Origin: Auanema rhodensis
Taxonomy: Eukaryota > Nematoda > Chromadorea > Rhabditida > Rhabditidae
Direction of reading: 5' to 3'
DNA length: 64,000 bases
Assembly (NCBI GenBank): GCA_964057225.1
Contig: OZ059896.1
Location: forward strand, 930,001 to 994,000
Of the stretch, positions 26,201-40,862 are shown piece after piece; positions within the stretch are counted from its first letter, which is position 1, and every line of letters begins with the position of its first letter. A model generated the notes under the pieces. That model had not been told where the DNA came from and made no database searches. It saw only the letters and a program-made list of their open reading frames with translations. Made by a program: the position numbers and the translations under genes.

Positions 26201-27899
26201 GTACACGTGATGTGCACTTGGTATGTAACTCGCTTCACGTGAAAGATAAAGAGATGCGGTTTTCAAAATTAGATTCCCCATGTCCATATTAGTCTAAAAA
26301 CAAAATTTTATTGATGTTGGTGCATGGTAACCATGACTTTGAAATTTACGTGAACTTTAATTTATGCTAATTAAATGTACACGTGATGTGCACTTGGTAT
26401 GTAACTCGCTTCACGTGAAAGATAAAGAGATGCGGTTTTTAAAATTAGATTCTCCATGTCCATATTAGTCTAAAAACAAAATTTTATTGATATTGGTGCA
26501 TGGTAACCATGACTTTGAAATTTACGTGAACTTTAATTTATGCTAATTAAATGTACACGTGATGTGCACTTGGTATGTAACTCGCTTCACGTGAAAGATA
26601 AAGAGATGCGGTTTTTAAAAATAGATTCTCCATGTCCATATTAGTCTAAAAACAAATTTTTATTGATATTGGTGCATGGTAACCATGAGTTTGAAATTTA
26701 CGTGAACTTTAATTTATGCTAATTAAATGTACACGTGATGTGCACTTGGTATGTAACTCGCTTCACGTGAAAGATAAAGAGATGCGGTTTTTAAAATTAG
26801 ATTCTCCATGTCCATATTAGTCTAAAAACAAAATTTTATTGATATTGGTGCATGGTAACCATGACTTTGAAATTTACGTGAACTTTAATTTATGCTAATT
26901 AAATGTACACGTGATGTGCACTTGGTATGTAACTCGCTTCACGTGAAAGATAAAGAGATGCGGTTTTTAAAAATAGATTCTCCATGTCCATATTAGTCTA
27001 AAAACAAATTTTTATTGATATTGGTTCATGGTAACCATGAGTTTGAAATTTACGTGAACTTTAATTTATGCTAATTAAATGTACACGTGATGTGCACTTG
27101 GTATGTAACTCGCTTCACGTGAAAGATAAAGAGATGCGGTTTTCAAAATTAGATTCCCCATGTCCATATTAGTCTAAAAACAAAATTTTATTGATGTTGG
27201 TGCATGGTAACCATGAGTTTGAAATTTACGTGAACTTTAATTTATGCTAATTAAATGTACACGTGATGTGCACTTGGTATGTAACTCGCTTCACGTGAAA
27301 GATAAAGAGATGCGGTTTTCAAAATTAGATTCTCCATGTCCATATTAGTCTAAAAACAAATTTTTATTGATATTGGTGCATGGTAACCATGAGTTTGAAA
27401 TTTACGTGAACTTTAATTTATGCTAATTAAATGTACACGTGATGTGCACTTGGTATGTAACTCGCTTCACGTGAAAGATAAAGAGATGCGGTTTTCAAAA
27501 TTAGATTCCCCATGTCCATATTAGTCTAAAAACAAAATTTTATTGATATTGGTGCATGGTAACCATGACTTTGAAATTTACGTGAACTTTAATTTATGCT
27601 AATTAAATGTACACGTGATGTGCACTTGGTATGTAACTCGCTTCACGTGAAAGATAAAAAGATGCGGTTTTCAAAATTAGATTCCCCATGTCCATATTAG
27701 TCTAAAAACAAAATTTTATTGATATTGGTGCATGGTAACCATGACTTTGAATTTTACGTGAACTTTAATTTATGCTAATTAAATGTACACGTGATGTGCA
27801 CTTGGTATGTAACTCGCTTCACGTGAAAGATAAAGAGATGCGGTTTTCAAAATTAGAATCCCCATGTCCATATTAGTTTGAAAACAAATTTTTATTGAT

Positions 27900-29118
27900 A
27901 TTGGTGCATGGTAACCATGAGTTTGAAATTTACGTGAACTTTAATTTATGCTAATTAAATGTACACGTGATGTGCACTTGGTATGTAACTCGCTTCAGGT
28001 GGAAGATAAAGAGATGCGGTTTTTAAAAATGGATTCTCCATGTCCATATTAGTCTAAAAACAAATTTTTATTGATATTGGTGCATGGTAACCATGACTTT
28101 GAAATTTACGTGAACTTTAATTTATGCTAATTAAATGTACACGTGATGTGCACTTGGTATGTAACTCGCTTCACGTGAAAGATAAAGAGATGCGGTTCTC
28201 AAAATTAGATTCCCCATGTCCATATTAGTCTAAAAACAAAATTTTATTGATATTGGTGCATGGTAACCATGAGTTTGAAATTTACGTGAACTTTAATTTA
28301 TGCTAATTAAATGTACACGTGATGTGCACTTGGTATGTAACTCGCTTCACGTGAAAGATAAAGAGATGCGGTTTTCAAAATTAGATTCCCCATGTCCATA
28401 TTAGTCTAAAAACAAAATTTTATTGATATTGGTGCATGGTAACCATGACTTTGAAATTTACGTGAACTTTAATTTATGCTAATTAAATGTACACGTGATG
28501 TGCACTTGGTATGTAACTCGCTTCACGTGAAAGATAAAGAGATGCGTTTTTCAAAATTAGATTCCCCATGTCCATATTAGTCTAAAAACAAATTTTTATT
28601 GATATTGGTTCATGGTAACCATGACTTTGAAATTTGCGTGAACTTTACTTTATGCTAATTAAATGTACACGTGATGTGCACTTGGTATGTAACTCGCTTC
28701 GCGTGAAAGATAAATAGATGCGGTTTTCAATATTAGATTCCCCATGTCCATATTAGTCAAAAAACAAATATTCATTGATATTGGTTCATGGTAACCATGA
28801 CTTTGAAAATTACGTGAACTTTAATTTATGCTAATTAAATGTACACGTGATGTGCACTTGGTATGTAACTCGCTTCACGTGGAAGATAAGAGATGCGGTT
28901 TTCAAAATTAGATTCCCCATGTCCATATTAGTCTAAAAACAAATTTTTATTGATATTGGTGCATGGTAACCATGAGTTTGAAATTTACGTGAACTTTAAT
29001 TTATGCTAATTAAATGTACACGTGATGTGCACTTGGTATGTAACTCGCTTCGCGTGAAAGATAAATAGATGCGGTTTTCAAAATTAGATTCCCCATGTCC
29101 ATATTAGTCAAAAAACAA
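27900..29118 (+). repeat. A cassette, copy with CAGGTG monomer
   Basis: Marker order: CAGGTGG with gtttttaaaaatgg (27,996), ggttctc (28,197), plain, gatgcgttttt (28,545), cgcgtgaaagataaatag with aaatattcattg and gaaaattacg (28,702), then cacgtggaagataagag (28,886). It matches about 29,660-30,876 at 10 monomers' offset (1,759 bp). Differences noticed are near 28,377/30,135 and 28,730/30,488. Most cassette markers upstream match 24,300-25,400 at 18 monomers' offset. Confidence 0.8.
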
Positions 29119-29659
29119 ATTTTTATTGATATTGGTGCATGGTAACCATGAGTTTGAAATTTACGTGAACTTTAATTTATGCTAATTAAATGTACACGTG
29201 ATGTGCACTTGGTATGTAACTCGCTTCACGTGAAAGATAAAGAGATGCGGTTTTCAAAATTAGATTCCCCATGTCCATATTAGTCTAAAAACAAAATTTT
29301 ATTGATATTGGTGCATGGTAACCATGACTTTGAAATTTACGTGAACTTTAATTTATGCTAATTAAATGTACACGTGATGTGCACTTGGTATGTAACTCGC
29401 TTCACGTGAAAGATAAAGAGATGCGGTTTTCAAAATTAGATTCTCCATGTCCATATTAGTCTAAAAACAAATTTTTATTGATATTGGTGCATGGTAACCA
29501 TGAGTTTGAAATTTACGTGAACTTTAATTTATGCTAATTAAATGTACACGTGATGTGCACTTGGTATGTAACTCGCTTCACGTGAAAGATAAAGAGATGC
29601 GGTTTTCAAAATTAGATTCCCCATGTCCATATTAGTCTAAAAACAAATTTTTATTGATA

Positions 29660-30876
29660 TTGGTGCATGGTAACCATGAGTTTGAAATTTACGTGAACTT
29701 TAATTTATGCTAATTAAATGTACACGTGATGTGCACTTGGTATGTAACTCGCTTCAGGTGGAAGATAAAGAGATGCGGTTTTTAAAAATGGATTCTCCAT
29801 GTCCATATTAGTCTAAAAACAAATTTTTATTGATATTGGTGCATGGTAACCATGACTTTGAAATTTACGTGAACTTTAATTTATGCTAATTAAATGTACA
29901 CGTGATGTGCACTTGGTATGTAACTCGCTTCACGTGAAAGATAAAGAGATGCGGTTCTCAAAATTAGATTCCCCATGTCCATATTAGTCTAAAAACAAAA
30001 TTTTATTGATATTGGTGCATGGTAACCATGAGTTTGAAATTTACGTGAACTTTAATTTATGCTAATTAAATGTACACGTGATGTGCACTTGGTATGTAAC
30101 TCGCTTCACGTGAAAGATAAAGAGATGCGGTTTTTAAAATTAGATTCCCCATGTCCATATTAGTCTAAAAACAAAATTTTATTGATATTGGTGCATGGTA
30201 ACCATGACTTTGAAATTTACGTGAACTTTAATTTATGCTAATTAAATGTACACGTGATGTGCACTTGGTATGTAACTCGCTTCACGTGAAAGATAAAGAG
30301 ATGCGTTTTTCAAAATTAGATTCCCCATGTCCATATTAGTCTAAAAACAAATTTTTATTGATATTGGTTCATGGTAACCATGACTTTGAAATTTGCGTGA
30401 ACTTTACTTTATGCTAATTAAATGTACACGTGATGTGCACTTGGTATGTAACTCGCTTCGCGTGAAAGATAAATAGATGCGGTTTTCAAAATTAGATTCC
30501 CCATGTCCATATTAGTCAAAAAACAAATATTCATTGATATTGGTTCATGGTAACCATGACTTTGAAAATTACGTGAACTTTAATTTATGCTAATTAAATG
30601 TACACGTGATGTGCACTTGGTATGTAACTCGCTTCACGTGGAAGATAAGAGATGCGGTTTTCAAAATTAGATTCCCCATGTCCATATTAGTCTAAAAACA
30701 AATTTTTATTGATATTGGTGCATGGTAACCATGAGTTTGAAATTTACGTGAACTTTAATTTATGCTAATTAAATGTACACGTGATGTGCACTTGGTATGT
30801 AACTCGCTTCGCGTGAAAGATAAATAGATGCGGTTTTCAAAATTAGATTCCCCATGTCCATATTAGTCAAAAAACA
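29660..30876 (+). repeat. A cassette, second CAGGTG copy
   Basis: Partner of 27,900-29,118 and shares the otherwise absent CAGGTGG (29,755). It is followed by additional copies of the cgcgtg / gataagag monomer pair (30,810/31,000 and 31,336/31,525), so this pair has expanded locally on its own. Confidence 0.8.
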
Positions 30877-33800
30877 AATATTCATTGATATTGGTTCATG
30901 GTAACCATGACTTTGAAAATTACGTGAACTTTAATTTATGCTAATTAAATGTACACGTGATGTGCACTTGGTATGTAACTCGCTTCACGTGGAAGATAAG
31001 AGATGCGGTTTTCAAAATTAGATTCCCCATGTCCATATTAGTCTAAAAACAAATTTTTATTGATATTGGTGCATGGTAACCATGAGTTTGAAATTTACGT
31101 GAACTTTAATTTATGCTAATTAAATGTACACGTGATGTGCACTTGGTATGTAACTCGCTTCACGTGAAAGATAAAGAGATGCGGTTTTTAAAAATAGATT
31201 CTCCATGTCCATATTAGTCTAAAAACAAATTTTTATTGATATTGGTGCATGGTAACCATGAGTTTGAAATTTACGTGAACTTTACTTTATGCTAATTAAA
31301 TGTACACGTGATGTGCACTTGGTATGTAACTCGCTTCGCGTGAAAGATAAATAGATGCGGTTTTCAAAATTAGATTCCCCATGTCCATATTAGTCAAAAA
31401 ACAAATATTCATTGATATTGGTTCATGGTAACCATGACTTTGAAAATTACGTGAACTTTAATTTATGCTAATTAAATGTACACGTGATGTGCACTTGGTA
31501 TGTAACTCGCTTCACGTGGAAGATAAGAGATGCGGTTTTCAAAATTAGATACCCCATGTCCATATTAGTCTAAAAACAAATTTTTATTGATATTGGTGCA
31601 TGGTAACCATGAGTTTGAAATTTACGTGAACTTTAATTTATGCTAATTAAATGTACACGTGATGTGCACTTGGTATGTAACTCGCTTCACGTGAAAGATA
31701 AAGAGATGCGGTTTTTAAAAATAGATTCTCCATGTCCATATTAGTCTAAAAACAAATTTTTATTGATATTGGTGCATGGTAACCATGAGTTTGAAATTTA
31801 CGTGAACTTTAATTTATGCTAATTAAATGTACACGTGATGTGCACTTGGTATGTAACTCGCTTCACGTAAAAGATAAAGAGATGCGGTTTTCAAAATTAG
31901 ATTCTCCATGTCCATATTAGTCTAAAAACAAATTTTTATTGATATTGGTGCATGGTAACCATGAGTTTGAAATTTACGTGAACTTTAATTTATGCTAATT
32001 AAATGTACACGTGATGTGCACTTGGTATGTAACTCGCTTCACGTGAAAGATAAAGAGATGCGGTTTTCAAAATTAGATTCCCCATGTCCATATTAGTCTA
32101 AAAACAAAATTTTATTGATATTGGTGCATGGTAACCATGACTTTGAAATTTACGTGAACTTTAATTTATGCTAATTAAATGTACACGTGATGTGCACTTG
32201 GTATGTAACTCGCTTCACGTGAAAGATAAAAAGATGCGGTTTTCAAAATTAGATTCCCCATGTCCATATTAGTCTAAAAACAAAATTTTATTGATATTGG
32301 TGCATGGTAACCATGACTTTGAATTTTACGTGAACTTTAATTTATGCTAATTAAATGTACACGTGATGTGCACTTGGTATGTAACTCGCTTCACGTGAAA
32401 GATAAAGAGATGCGGTTTTCAAAATTAGAATCCCCATGTCCATATTAGTTTGAAAACAAATTTTTATTGATATTGGTGCATGGTAACCATGAGTTTGAAA
32501 TTTACGTGAACTTTAATTTATGCTAATTAAATGTACACGTGATGTGCACTTAGTATGTAACTCGCTTCACGTGGAAGATAAAGAGATGCGGTTTTTAAAA
32601 ATGGATTCTCCATGTCCATATTAGTCTAAAAACAAATTTTTATTGATATTGGTGCATGGTAACCATGACTTTGAAATTTACGTGAACTTTAATTTATGCT
32701 AATTAAATGTACACGTGATGTGCACTTGGTATGTAACTCGCTTCACGTGAAAGATAAAGAGATGCGGTTCTCAAAATTAGATTCCCCATGTCCATATTAG
32801 TCTAAAAACAAAATTTTATTGATATTGGTGCATGGTAACCATGAGTTTGAAATTTACGTGAACTTTAATTTATGCTAATTAAATGTACACGTGATGTGCA
32901 CTTGGTATGTAACTCGCTTCACGTGAAAGATAAAGAGATGCGTTTTTCAAAATTAGATTCTCCATGTCCATATTAGTCTAAAAACAAAATTTTATTGATG
33001 TTGGTGCATGGTAACCATGACTTTGAAATTTACGTGAACTTTAATTTATGCTAATTAAATGTACACGTGATGTGCACTTGGTATGTAACTCGCTTCACGT
33101 GAAAGATAAAGAGATGCGGTTTTTAAAATTAGATTCTCCATGTCCATATTAGTCTAAAAACAAATTTTTATTGATATTGGTGCATGGTAACCATGAGTTT
33201 GAAATTTACGTGAACTTTAATTTATGCTAATTAAATGTACACGTGATGTGCACTTGGTATGTAACTCGCTTCACGTGAAAGATAAAGAGATGCGGTTTTC
33301 ACAATTAGATTCCCCATGTCCATATTAGTCTAAAAACAAAATTTTATTGATATTGGTGCATGGTAACCATGACTTTGAAATTTACGTGAACTTTAATTTA
33401 TGCTAATTAAATGTACACGTGATGTGCACTTGGTATGTAACTCGCTTCACGTGAAAGATAAAGAGATGCGGTTTTCAAAATTAGATTCTCCATGTCCATA
33501 TTAGTCTAAAAACAAATTTTTATTGATATTGGTGCATGGTAACCATGAGTTTGAAATTTACGTGAACTTTAATTTATGCTAATTAAATGTACACGTGATG
33601 TGCACTTGGTTTGTAACTCGCTTCACGTGAAAGATAAAGAGATGCGGTTTTCAAAATTAGATTCCCCATGTCCATATTAGTCTAAAAACAAAATTTTATT
33701 GATATTGGTGCATGGTAACCATGACTTTGAAATTTACGTGAACTTTAATTTATGCTAATTAAATGTACACGTGATGTGCACTTGGTATGTAACTCGCTTC

Positions 33801-36519
33801 ACGTGAAAGATAAAGAGATGCGGTTTTCAAAATTAGATTCTCCATGTCCATATTAGTCTAAAAACAAATTTTTATTGATATTGGTGCATGGTAACCATGA
33901 GTTTGAAATTTACGTGAACTTTACTTTATGCTAATTAAATGTACACGTGATGTGCACTTGGTATGTAACTCGCTTCGCGTGAAAGATAAATAGATGCGGT
34001 TTTCAAAATTAGATTCCCCATGTCCATATTAGTCTAAAAACAAATATTCATTGATATTGGTTCATGGTAACCATGACTTTGAAAATTACGTGAACTTTAA
34101 TTTATGCTAATTAAATGTACACGTGATGTGCACTTGGTATGTAACTCGCTTCACGTGGAAGATAAGAGATGCGGTTTTCAAAATTAGATTCCCCATGTCC
34201 ATATTAGTCTAAAAACAAATTTTTATTGATATTGGTGCATGGTAACCATGAGTTTGAAATTTACGTGAACTTTAATTTATGCTAATTAAATGTACACGTG
34301 ATGTGCACTTGGTATGTAACTCGCTTCACGTGAAAGATAAAGAGATGCGGTTTTCAAAATTAGATTCTCCATGTCCATATTAGTCTAAAAACAAATTTTT
34401 ATTGATATTGGTGCATGGTAACCATGAGTTTGAAATTTACGTGAACTTTAATTTATGCTAATTAAATGTACACGTGATGTGCACTTGGTATGTAACTCGC
34501 TTCACGTGAAAGATAAAGAGATGCGGTTTTTAAAAATAGATTCTCCATGTCCATATTAGTCTAAAAACAAATTTTTATTGATATTGGTGCATGGTAACCA
34601 TGACTTTGAAATTTACGTGAACTTTAATTTATGCTAATTAAATGTACACGTGATGTGCACTAGGTATGTACCTCGCTTCACGTGAAAGATAAAGAGATGC
34701 GGTTTTCAAAATTAGATTCCCCATGTCCATATTAGTCTAAAAACAAATTTTTATTGATATTGGTGCATGGTAACCATGAGTTTGAAATTTACGTGAACTT
34801 TAATTTATGCTAATTAAATGTACACGTGATGTGCACTTGGTATGTAACTCGCTTCACGTGAAAGATAAAGAGATGCTGTTTTTAAAAATAGATTCTCCAT
34901 ATCCATATTAGTCTAAAAACAAATTTTTATTGATATTGGTGCATGGTAACCATGAGTTTGAAATTTACGTGAACTTTAATTTTTGCTAATTAAATGTACA
35001 CGTGATGTGCACTTGGTATGTAACTCGCTTCACGTGGAAGATAAAGAGATGCGGTTTTCAAAATTAGATTCTCCATGTCCATATTAGTCTAAAAACAAAT
35101 TTTTATTGATATTGGTGCATGGTAACCATGAGTTTGAAATTTACGTGAACTTTAATTTATGCTAATTAAATGTACACGTGATGTGCACTTGGTATGTAAC
35201 TCGCTTCACGTGAAAGATAAAGAGATGCGGTTTTTAAAAATAGATTCTCCATGTCCATATTAGTCTAAAAACAAATTTTTATTGATATTGGTGCATGGTA
35301 ACCATGAGTTTGAAATTTACGTGAACTTTAATTTATGCTAATTAAATGTACACGTGATGTGCATTTGGTATGTAACTCGCTTCACGTGAAAGATAAAGAG
35401 ATGCGGTTTTCAAAATTAGATTCTCCATGTCCATATTAGTCTAAAAACAAATTTTTATTGATATTGGTGCATGGTAACCATGAGTTTGAAATTTACGTGA
35501 ACTTTAATTTATGCTAATTAAATGTACACGTGATGTGCACTTGGTATGTAACTCGCTTCACGTGAAAGATAAAGAGATGCGGTTTTCAAAATTAGATTCC
35601 CCTTGTTCATATTAGTCTAAAAACAAAATTTTATTGATATTGGTGCATGGTAACCATGACTTTGAAATTTACGTGAACTTTAATTTATGCTAATTAAATG
35701 TACACGTGATGTGCACTTGGTATGTAACTCGCTTCACGTGAAAGATAAAGAGATGCGGTTTTTAAAAATAGATTCTCCATGTCCATATTAGTCTAAAAAC
35801 AAATTTTTATTGATATTGGTGCATGGTAACCATGAGTTTGAAATTTACGTGAACTTTAATTTATGCTAATTAAATGTACACGTGATGTGCACTTGGTATG
35901 TAACTCGCTTCACGTGAAAGATAAAGAGATGCGGTTTTCAAAATTAGATTCCCCATGTCCATATTAGTCTAAAAACAAAATTTTATTGATATTGGTGCAT
36001 GGTAACCATGAGTTTGAAATTTACGTGAACTTTAATTTATGCTAATTAAATGTACACGTGATGTGCACTTGGTATGTAACTCGCTTCACGTGAAAGATAA
36101 AGAGTTGCGGTTTTTAAAAATATATTCTCCATGTCCATATTACTCTAAAAACAAATTTTTATTGATATTGGTGCATGGTAACCATGAGTTTGAAATTTAC
36201 GTGAACTTTAATTTATGCTAATTAAATGTACACGTGATGTGCACTTGGTATGTGACTCGCTTCACGTGAAAGATAAAGAGATGCGGTTTTCAAAATTAGA
36301 TTCTCCATGTCCATATTAGTCTAAAAACAAATTTTTATTGATATTGGTGCATGGTAACCATGAGTTTGAAATTTACGTGAACTTTAATTTATGCTAATTA
36401 AATGTACACGTGATGTGCACTTGGTATGTAACTCGCTTCACGTGAAAGATAAAGAGATGCGGTTTTCAAAATTAGATTCCCCATGTCCATATTAGTCTAA
36501 AAACAAAATTTTATTGATA

Positions 36520-37870
36520 TTGGTGCATGGTAACCATGACTTTGAAATTTACGTGAACTTTAATTTATGCTAATTAAATGTACACGTGATGTGCACTTGG
36601 TATGTAACTCGCTTCACGTGAAAGATAAAGAGATGCGGTTTTTAAAATTAGATTCTCCATGTCCATATTAGTCTAAAAACAAATTTTTATTGATATTGGT
36701 GCATGGTAACCATGAGTTTGAAATTTACGTGAACTTTAATTTATGCTAATTAAATGTACACGTGATGTGCACTTGGTATGTAACTCGCTTCACGTGAAAA
36801 ATAAAGAGATGCGGTTTTCAAAATTAGATTCCCCATGTCCATATTAGTCTAAAAACAAAATTTTATTGATATTGGTGCATGGTAACCATGACTTTGAAAT
36901 TTACGTGAACTTTGATTTATGCTAATTAAATGTACACGTGATGTGCACTTGGTATGTAACTCGCTTCACGTGAAAGATAAAGAGATGCGTTTTTCAAATA
37001 TAGATTCCCCATGTCCATATTAGTCTAAAAACAAATTTTTATTGATATTGGTGCATGGTAACCATGAGTTTGAAATTTACGTGAACTTTAATTTATGCTA
37101 ATTAAGTGTACACGGGATGTGCACTTGGTATGTAACTCGCTTCACGTGAAAGATAAAGAGATGCGGTTTTCAAAATTAGATTCCCCATGTCCATATTAGT
37201 CTAAAAACAAAATTTTATTGATATTGGTGCATGGTAACCATGACTTTCAAATTTAAGTGAACTTTAATTTATGCTAATTAAATGTACACGTGATGTGCAC
37301 TTGGTATGTAATTCGCTTCACGTGAAAGATAAAGAGATGCGGTTTTCATAATCAGATTCCCCATGTCCATATTAGTCTAAAAACAAAATTTTATTGATAT
37401 TGGAGCATGGTAACCATGACTTTGAAATTTACGTGAACTTTGATTTATGCTAATTAAATGTACACGTGATGTGCACTTGGTATGTAACTCGCTTCACGTG
37501 AAAGATAAAGAGATGCGTTTTTCAAATATAGATTCCCCATGTCCATATTAGTCTAAAAACAAATTTTTATTGATATTGGTGCATGGTAACCATGAGTTTG
37601 AAATTTACGTGAACTTTAATTTATGCTAATTAAATGTACACGTGATGTGCACTTGGTATGTAACTCGCTTCACGTGAAAGATAAAGAGATGCGGTTTTCA
37701 AAATTAGATTCCCCATGTCCATATTAGTCTAAAAACAAAATTTTATCGATATTGGTGCATGGTAACCATGACTTTGAAATTTACGTGAACTTTAATTTAT
37801 GCTAATTAAATGTACACGTGATGTGCACTTGGTATGTAACTCGCTTCACGTGAAAGATAAAGAGATGCGG
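36520..37870 (+). repeat. Left copy of a 17-monomer-spaced duplication
   Basis: Matches 39,512-40,862 at an offset of 2,992 bp (17 x 176). Shared rare changes include cacgggatg, ctttcaaatttaagtg, ttcataatcag and ggagcatgg. One difference noticed: gcggttttcataatc here versus gcgattttcataatc near 40,333. Confidence 0.85.
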
Positions 37871-38187
37871 TTTTCAAAATTAGATTTTCCATGTCCATAT
37901 TAGTCTAAAAACAAATTTTTATTGATATTGGTGTATGGTAACCATGAGTTTGAAATTTACGTGAACTTTAATTTATGCTAATTAAATGTACACGTGATGT
38001 GCACTTGGTATGTAATTCGCTTCACGTGAAAGATAAAGAGATGCGGTTTTCAAAATTAGATTCCCCATGTCCATATTAGTCTAAAAACAAAATTTTATTG
38101 ATATTGGTGCATGGTAACCATGACTTTGAAATTTACGTGAACTTTAATTTATGCTAATTAAATGTACACGTGATGTGCACTTGGTAT

Positions 38188-39595
38188 GTAACTCGCTTCA
38201 CGTGAAAAATAAAGAGATGCGGTTTTCAAAATTAGATTCCCCATGTCCATATTAGTCTAAAAACAAAGTTTTATTGATATTGGTGCATGGTAACCATGAC
38301 TTTGAAATTTACGTGAACTTTAATTTATGCTAATTAAATGTACACGTGATGTGCACTTGGTATGTAACTCGCTTCACGTGAAAGATAAAGAGATGCGGTT
38401 TTCATAATTAGATTCTCCATGTCCATATTAGTCTAAAAACAAATTTTTATTGATATTGGTTCATGGTAACCATGAGTTTGAAACTTACGTGAACTTTAAT
38501 TTATGCTAATTAAATGTACACGTGATGTGCACTTGGTATGTAACTCGCTTCACGTGAAAGATAAAGAGATGCGGTTTTCAAAATTAGATTCCCCATGTCC
38601 ATATTAGTCTAAAAACAAAATTTTATTGATATTGGTGCATGGTAACCATGACTTTGAAATTTACGTGAACTTTAATTTATGCTAATTAAATGTACACGTG
38701 ATGTGCACTTGGTATGTAACTCGCTTCACGTGAAAGATAAAGAGATGCGGTTTTCAAAATTAGATTCCCCATGTCCATATTAGTCTAAAAACAAATTTTT
38801 ATTGATTTTGGTGCATGGTAACCATGACTTTGAAATTTACGTGAACTTTAATTTATGCTAATTAAATGTACACGTGATGTGCACTTGGTATGTAACTCGC
38901 TTCACGTGAAAAATAAAGAGATGCGGTTTTCAAAATTAGATTCCCCATGTCCATATTAGTCTAAAAACAAAATTTTATTGATATTGGTGCATGGTAACCA
39001 TGACTTTGAAATTTACGTGAACTTTAATTTATGCTAATTAAATGTACACGTGATGTGCACTTGGTATGTAACTCGCTTCACGTGAAAGATAAAGAGATGC
39101 GGTTTTCATAATTAGATTCTCCATGTCCATATTAGTCTAAAAACAAATTTTTATTGATATTGGTTCATGGTAACCATGAGTTTGAAACTTACGTGAACTT
39201 TAATTTATGCTAATTAAATGTACACGTGATGTGCACTTGGTATGTAACTCGCTTCACGTGAAAGATAAAGAGATGCGGTTTTCAAAATTAGATTCCCCAT
39301 GTCCATATTAGTCTAAAAACAAAATTTTATTGATATTGGTGCATGGTAACCATGACTTTGAAATTTACGTGAACTTTAATTTATGCTAATTAAATGTACA
39401 CGTGATGTGCACTTGGTATGTAACTCGCTTCACGTGAAAGATAAAGAGATGCGGTTTTCAAAATTAGATTCCCCATGTCCATATTAGTCTAAAAACAAAT
39501 TTTTATTGATTTTGGTGCATGGTAACCATGACTTTGAAATTTACGTGAACTTTAATTTATGCTAATTAAATGTACACGTGATGTGCACTTGGTAT
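38188..39595 (+). repeat. 4-monomer higher-order unit in two tandem copies
   Basis: Units 38,188-38,891 and 38,892-39,595 each read: gaaaaataaag monomer, ttcataattag/gaaacttacg monomer, plain aaaattttattg monomer, ttgattttggtgc monomer. A third full copy is at 41,180-41,883 and a two-monomer partial lies just before it. The only private change noticed is aaagttttattg near 38,267. Confidence 0.85.
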
Positions 39596-40862
39596 GTAAC
39601 TCGCTTCACGTGAAAGATAAAGAGATGCGGTTTTTAAAATTAGATTCTCCATGTCCATATTAGTCTAAAAACAAATTTTTATTGATATTGGTGCATGGTA
39701 ACCATGAGTTTGAAATTTACGTGAACTTTAATTTATGCTAATTAAATGTACACGTGATGTGCACTTGGTATGTAACTCGCTTCACGTGAAAAATAAAGAG
39801 ATGCGGTTTTCAAAATTAGATTCCCCATGTCCATATTAGTCTAAAAACAAAATTTTATTGATATTGGTGCATGGTAACCATGACTTTGAAATTTACGTGA
39901 ACTTTGATTTATGCTAATTAAATGTACACGTGATGTGCACTTGGTATGTAACTCGCTTCACGTGAAAGATAAAGAGATGCGTTTTTCAAATATAGATTCC
40001 CCATGTCCATATTAGTCTAAAAACAAATTTTTATTGATATTGGTGCATGGTAACCATGAGTTTGAAATTTACGTGAACTTTAATTTATGCTAATTAAGTG
40101 TACACGGGATGTGCACTTGGTATGTAACTCGCTTCACGTGAAAGATAAAGAGATGCGGTTTTCAAAATTAGATTCCCCATGTCCATATTAGTCTAAAAAC
40201 AAAATTTTATTGATATTGGTGCATGGTAACCATGACTTTCAAATTTAAGTGAACTTTAATTTATGCTAATTAAATGTACACGTGATGTGCACTTGGTATG
40301 TAATTCGCTTCACGTGAAAGATAAAGAGATGCGATTTTCATAATCAGATTCCCCATGTCCATATTAGTCTAAAAACAAAATTTTATTGATATTGGAGCAT
40401 GGTAACCATGACTTTGAAATTTACGTGAACTTTGATTTATGCTAATTAAATGTACACGTGATGTGCACTTGGTATGTAACTCGCTTCACGTGAAAGATAA
40501 AGAGATGCGTTTTTCAAATATAGATTCCCCATGTCCATATTAGTCTAAAAACAAATTTTTATTGATATTGGTGCATGGTAACCATGAGTTTGAAATTTAC
40601 GTGAACTTTAATTTATGCTAATTAAATGTACACGTGATGTGCACTTGGTATGTAACTCGCTTCACGTGAAAGATAAAGAGATGCGGTTTTCAAAATTAGA
40701 TTCCCCATGTCCATATTAGTCTAAAAACAAAATTTTATTGATATTGGTGCATGGTAACCATGACTTTGAAATTTACGTGAACTTTAATTTATGCTAATTA
40801 AATGTACACGTGATGTGCACTTGGTATGTAACTCGCTTCACGTGAAAGATAAAGAGATGCGG
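39512..40862 (+). repeat. Right copy of the 17-monomer-spaced duplication
   Basis: Partner of 36,520-37,870. The left edge differs upstream (gattttgg versus gatattgg); at the right edge the next monomer is ttcataattag instead of gattttcc. Confidence 0.85.

Larger units (their letters stand above)
23234..36603 (+). repeat. Sat1 block A, second copy (76 monomers)
   Basis: A-type monomers (gtgcatgg with gagtttg or gactttg, ttctcc, aaaattttattg) resume here. From 23,410 to 26,790 the order follows 1,233-4,620 at 126 monomers' offset. An ordered cassette of about 8-11 distinctive monomers then recurs at about 27,650, 29,755 and 32,225. Most of the 1-bp deletions giving gataagag fall here (about 28,890, 30,648, 31,000, 31,526, 34,164). 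From about 33,000 to 36,600 the monomers are more uniform, with scattered private changes. Confidence 0.8.

Noticed and set aside
36039-36221. A 60-codon open frame on the plus strand
   Set aside because: It runs from an ATG in one Sat1 monomer across most of the next and is open only because a recurrent in-frame TAG became TAC at about 36,141. It has no ribosome or splice context and no domain-like composition, and the same sequence is stop-interrupted in the other monomers. It is a chance frame in satellite DNA.
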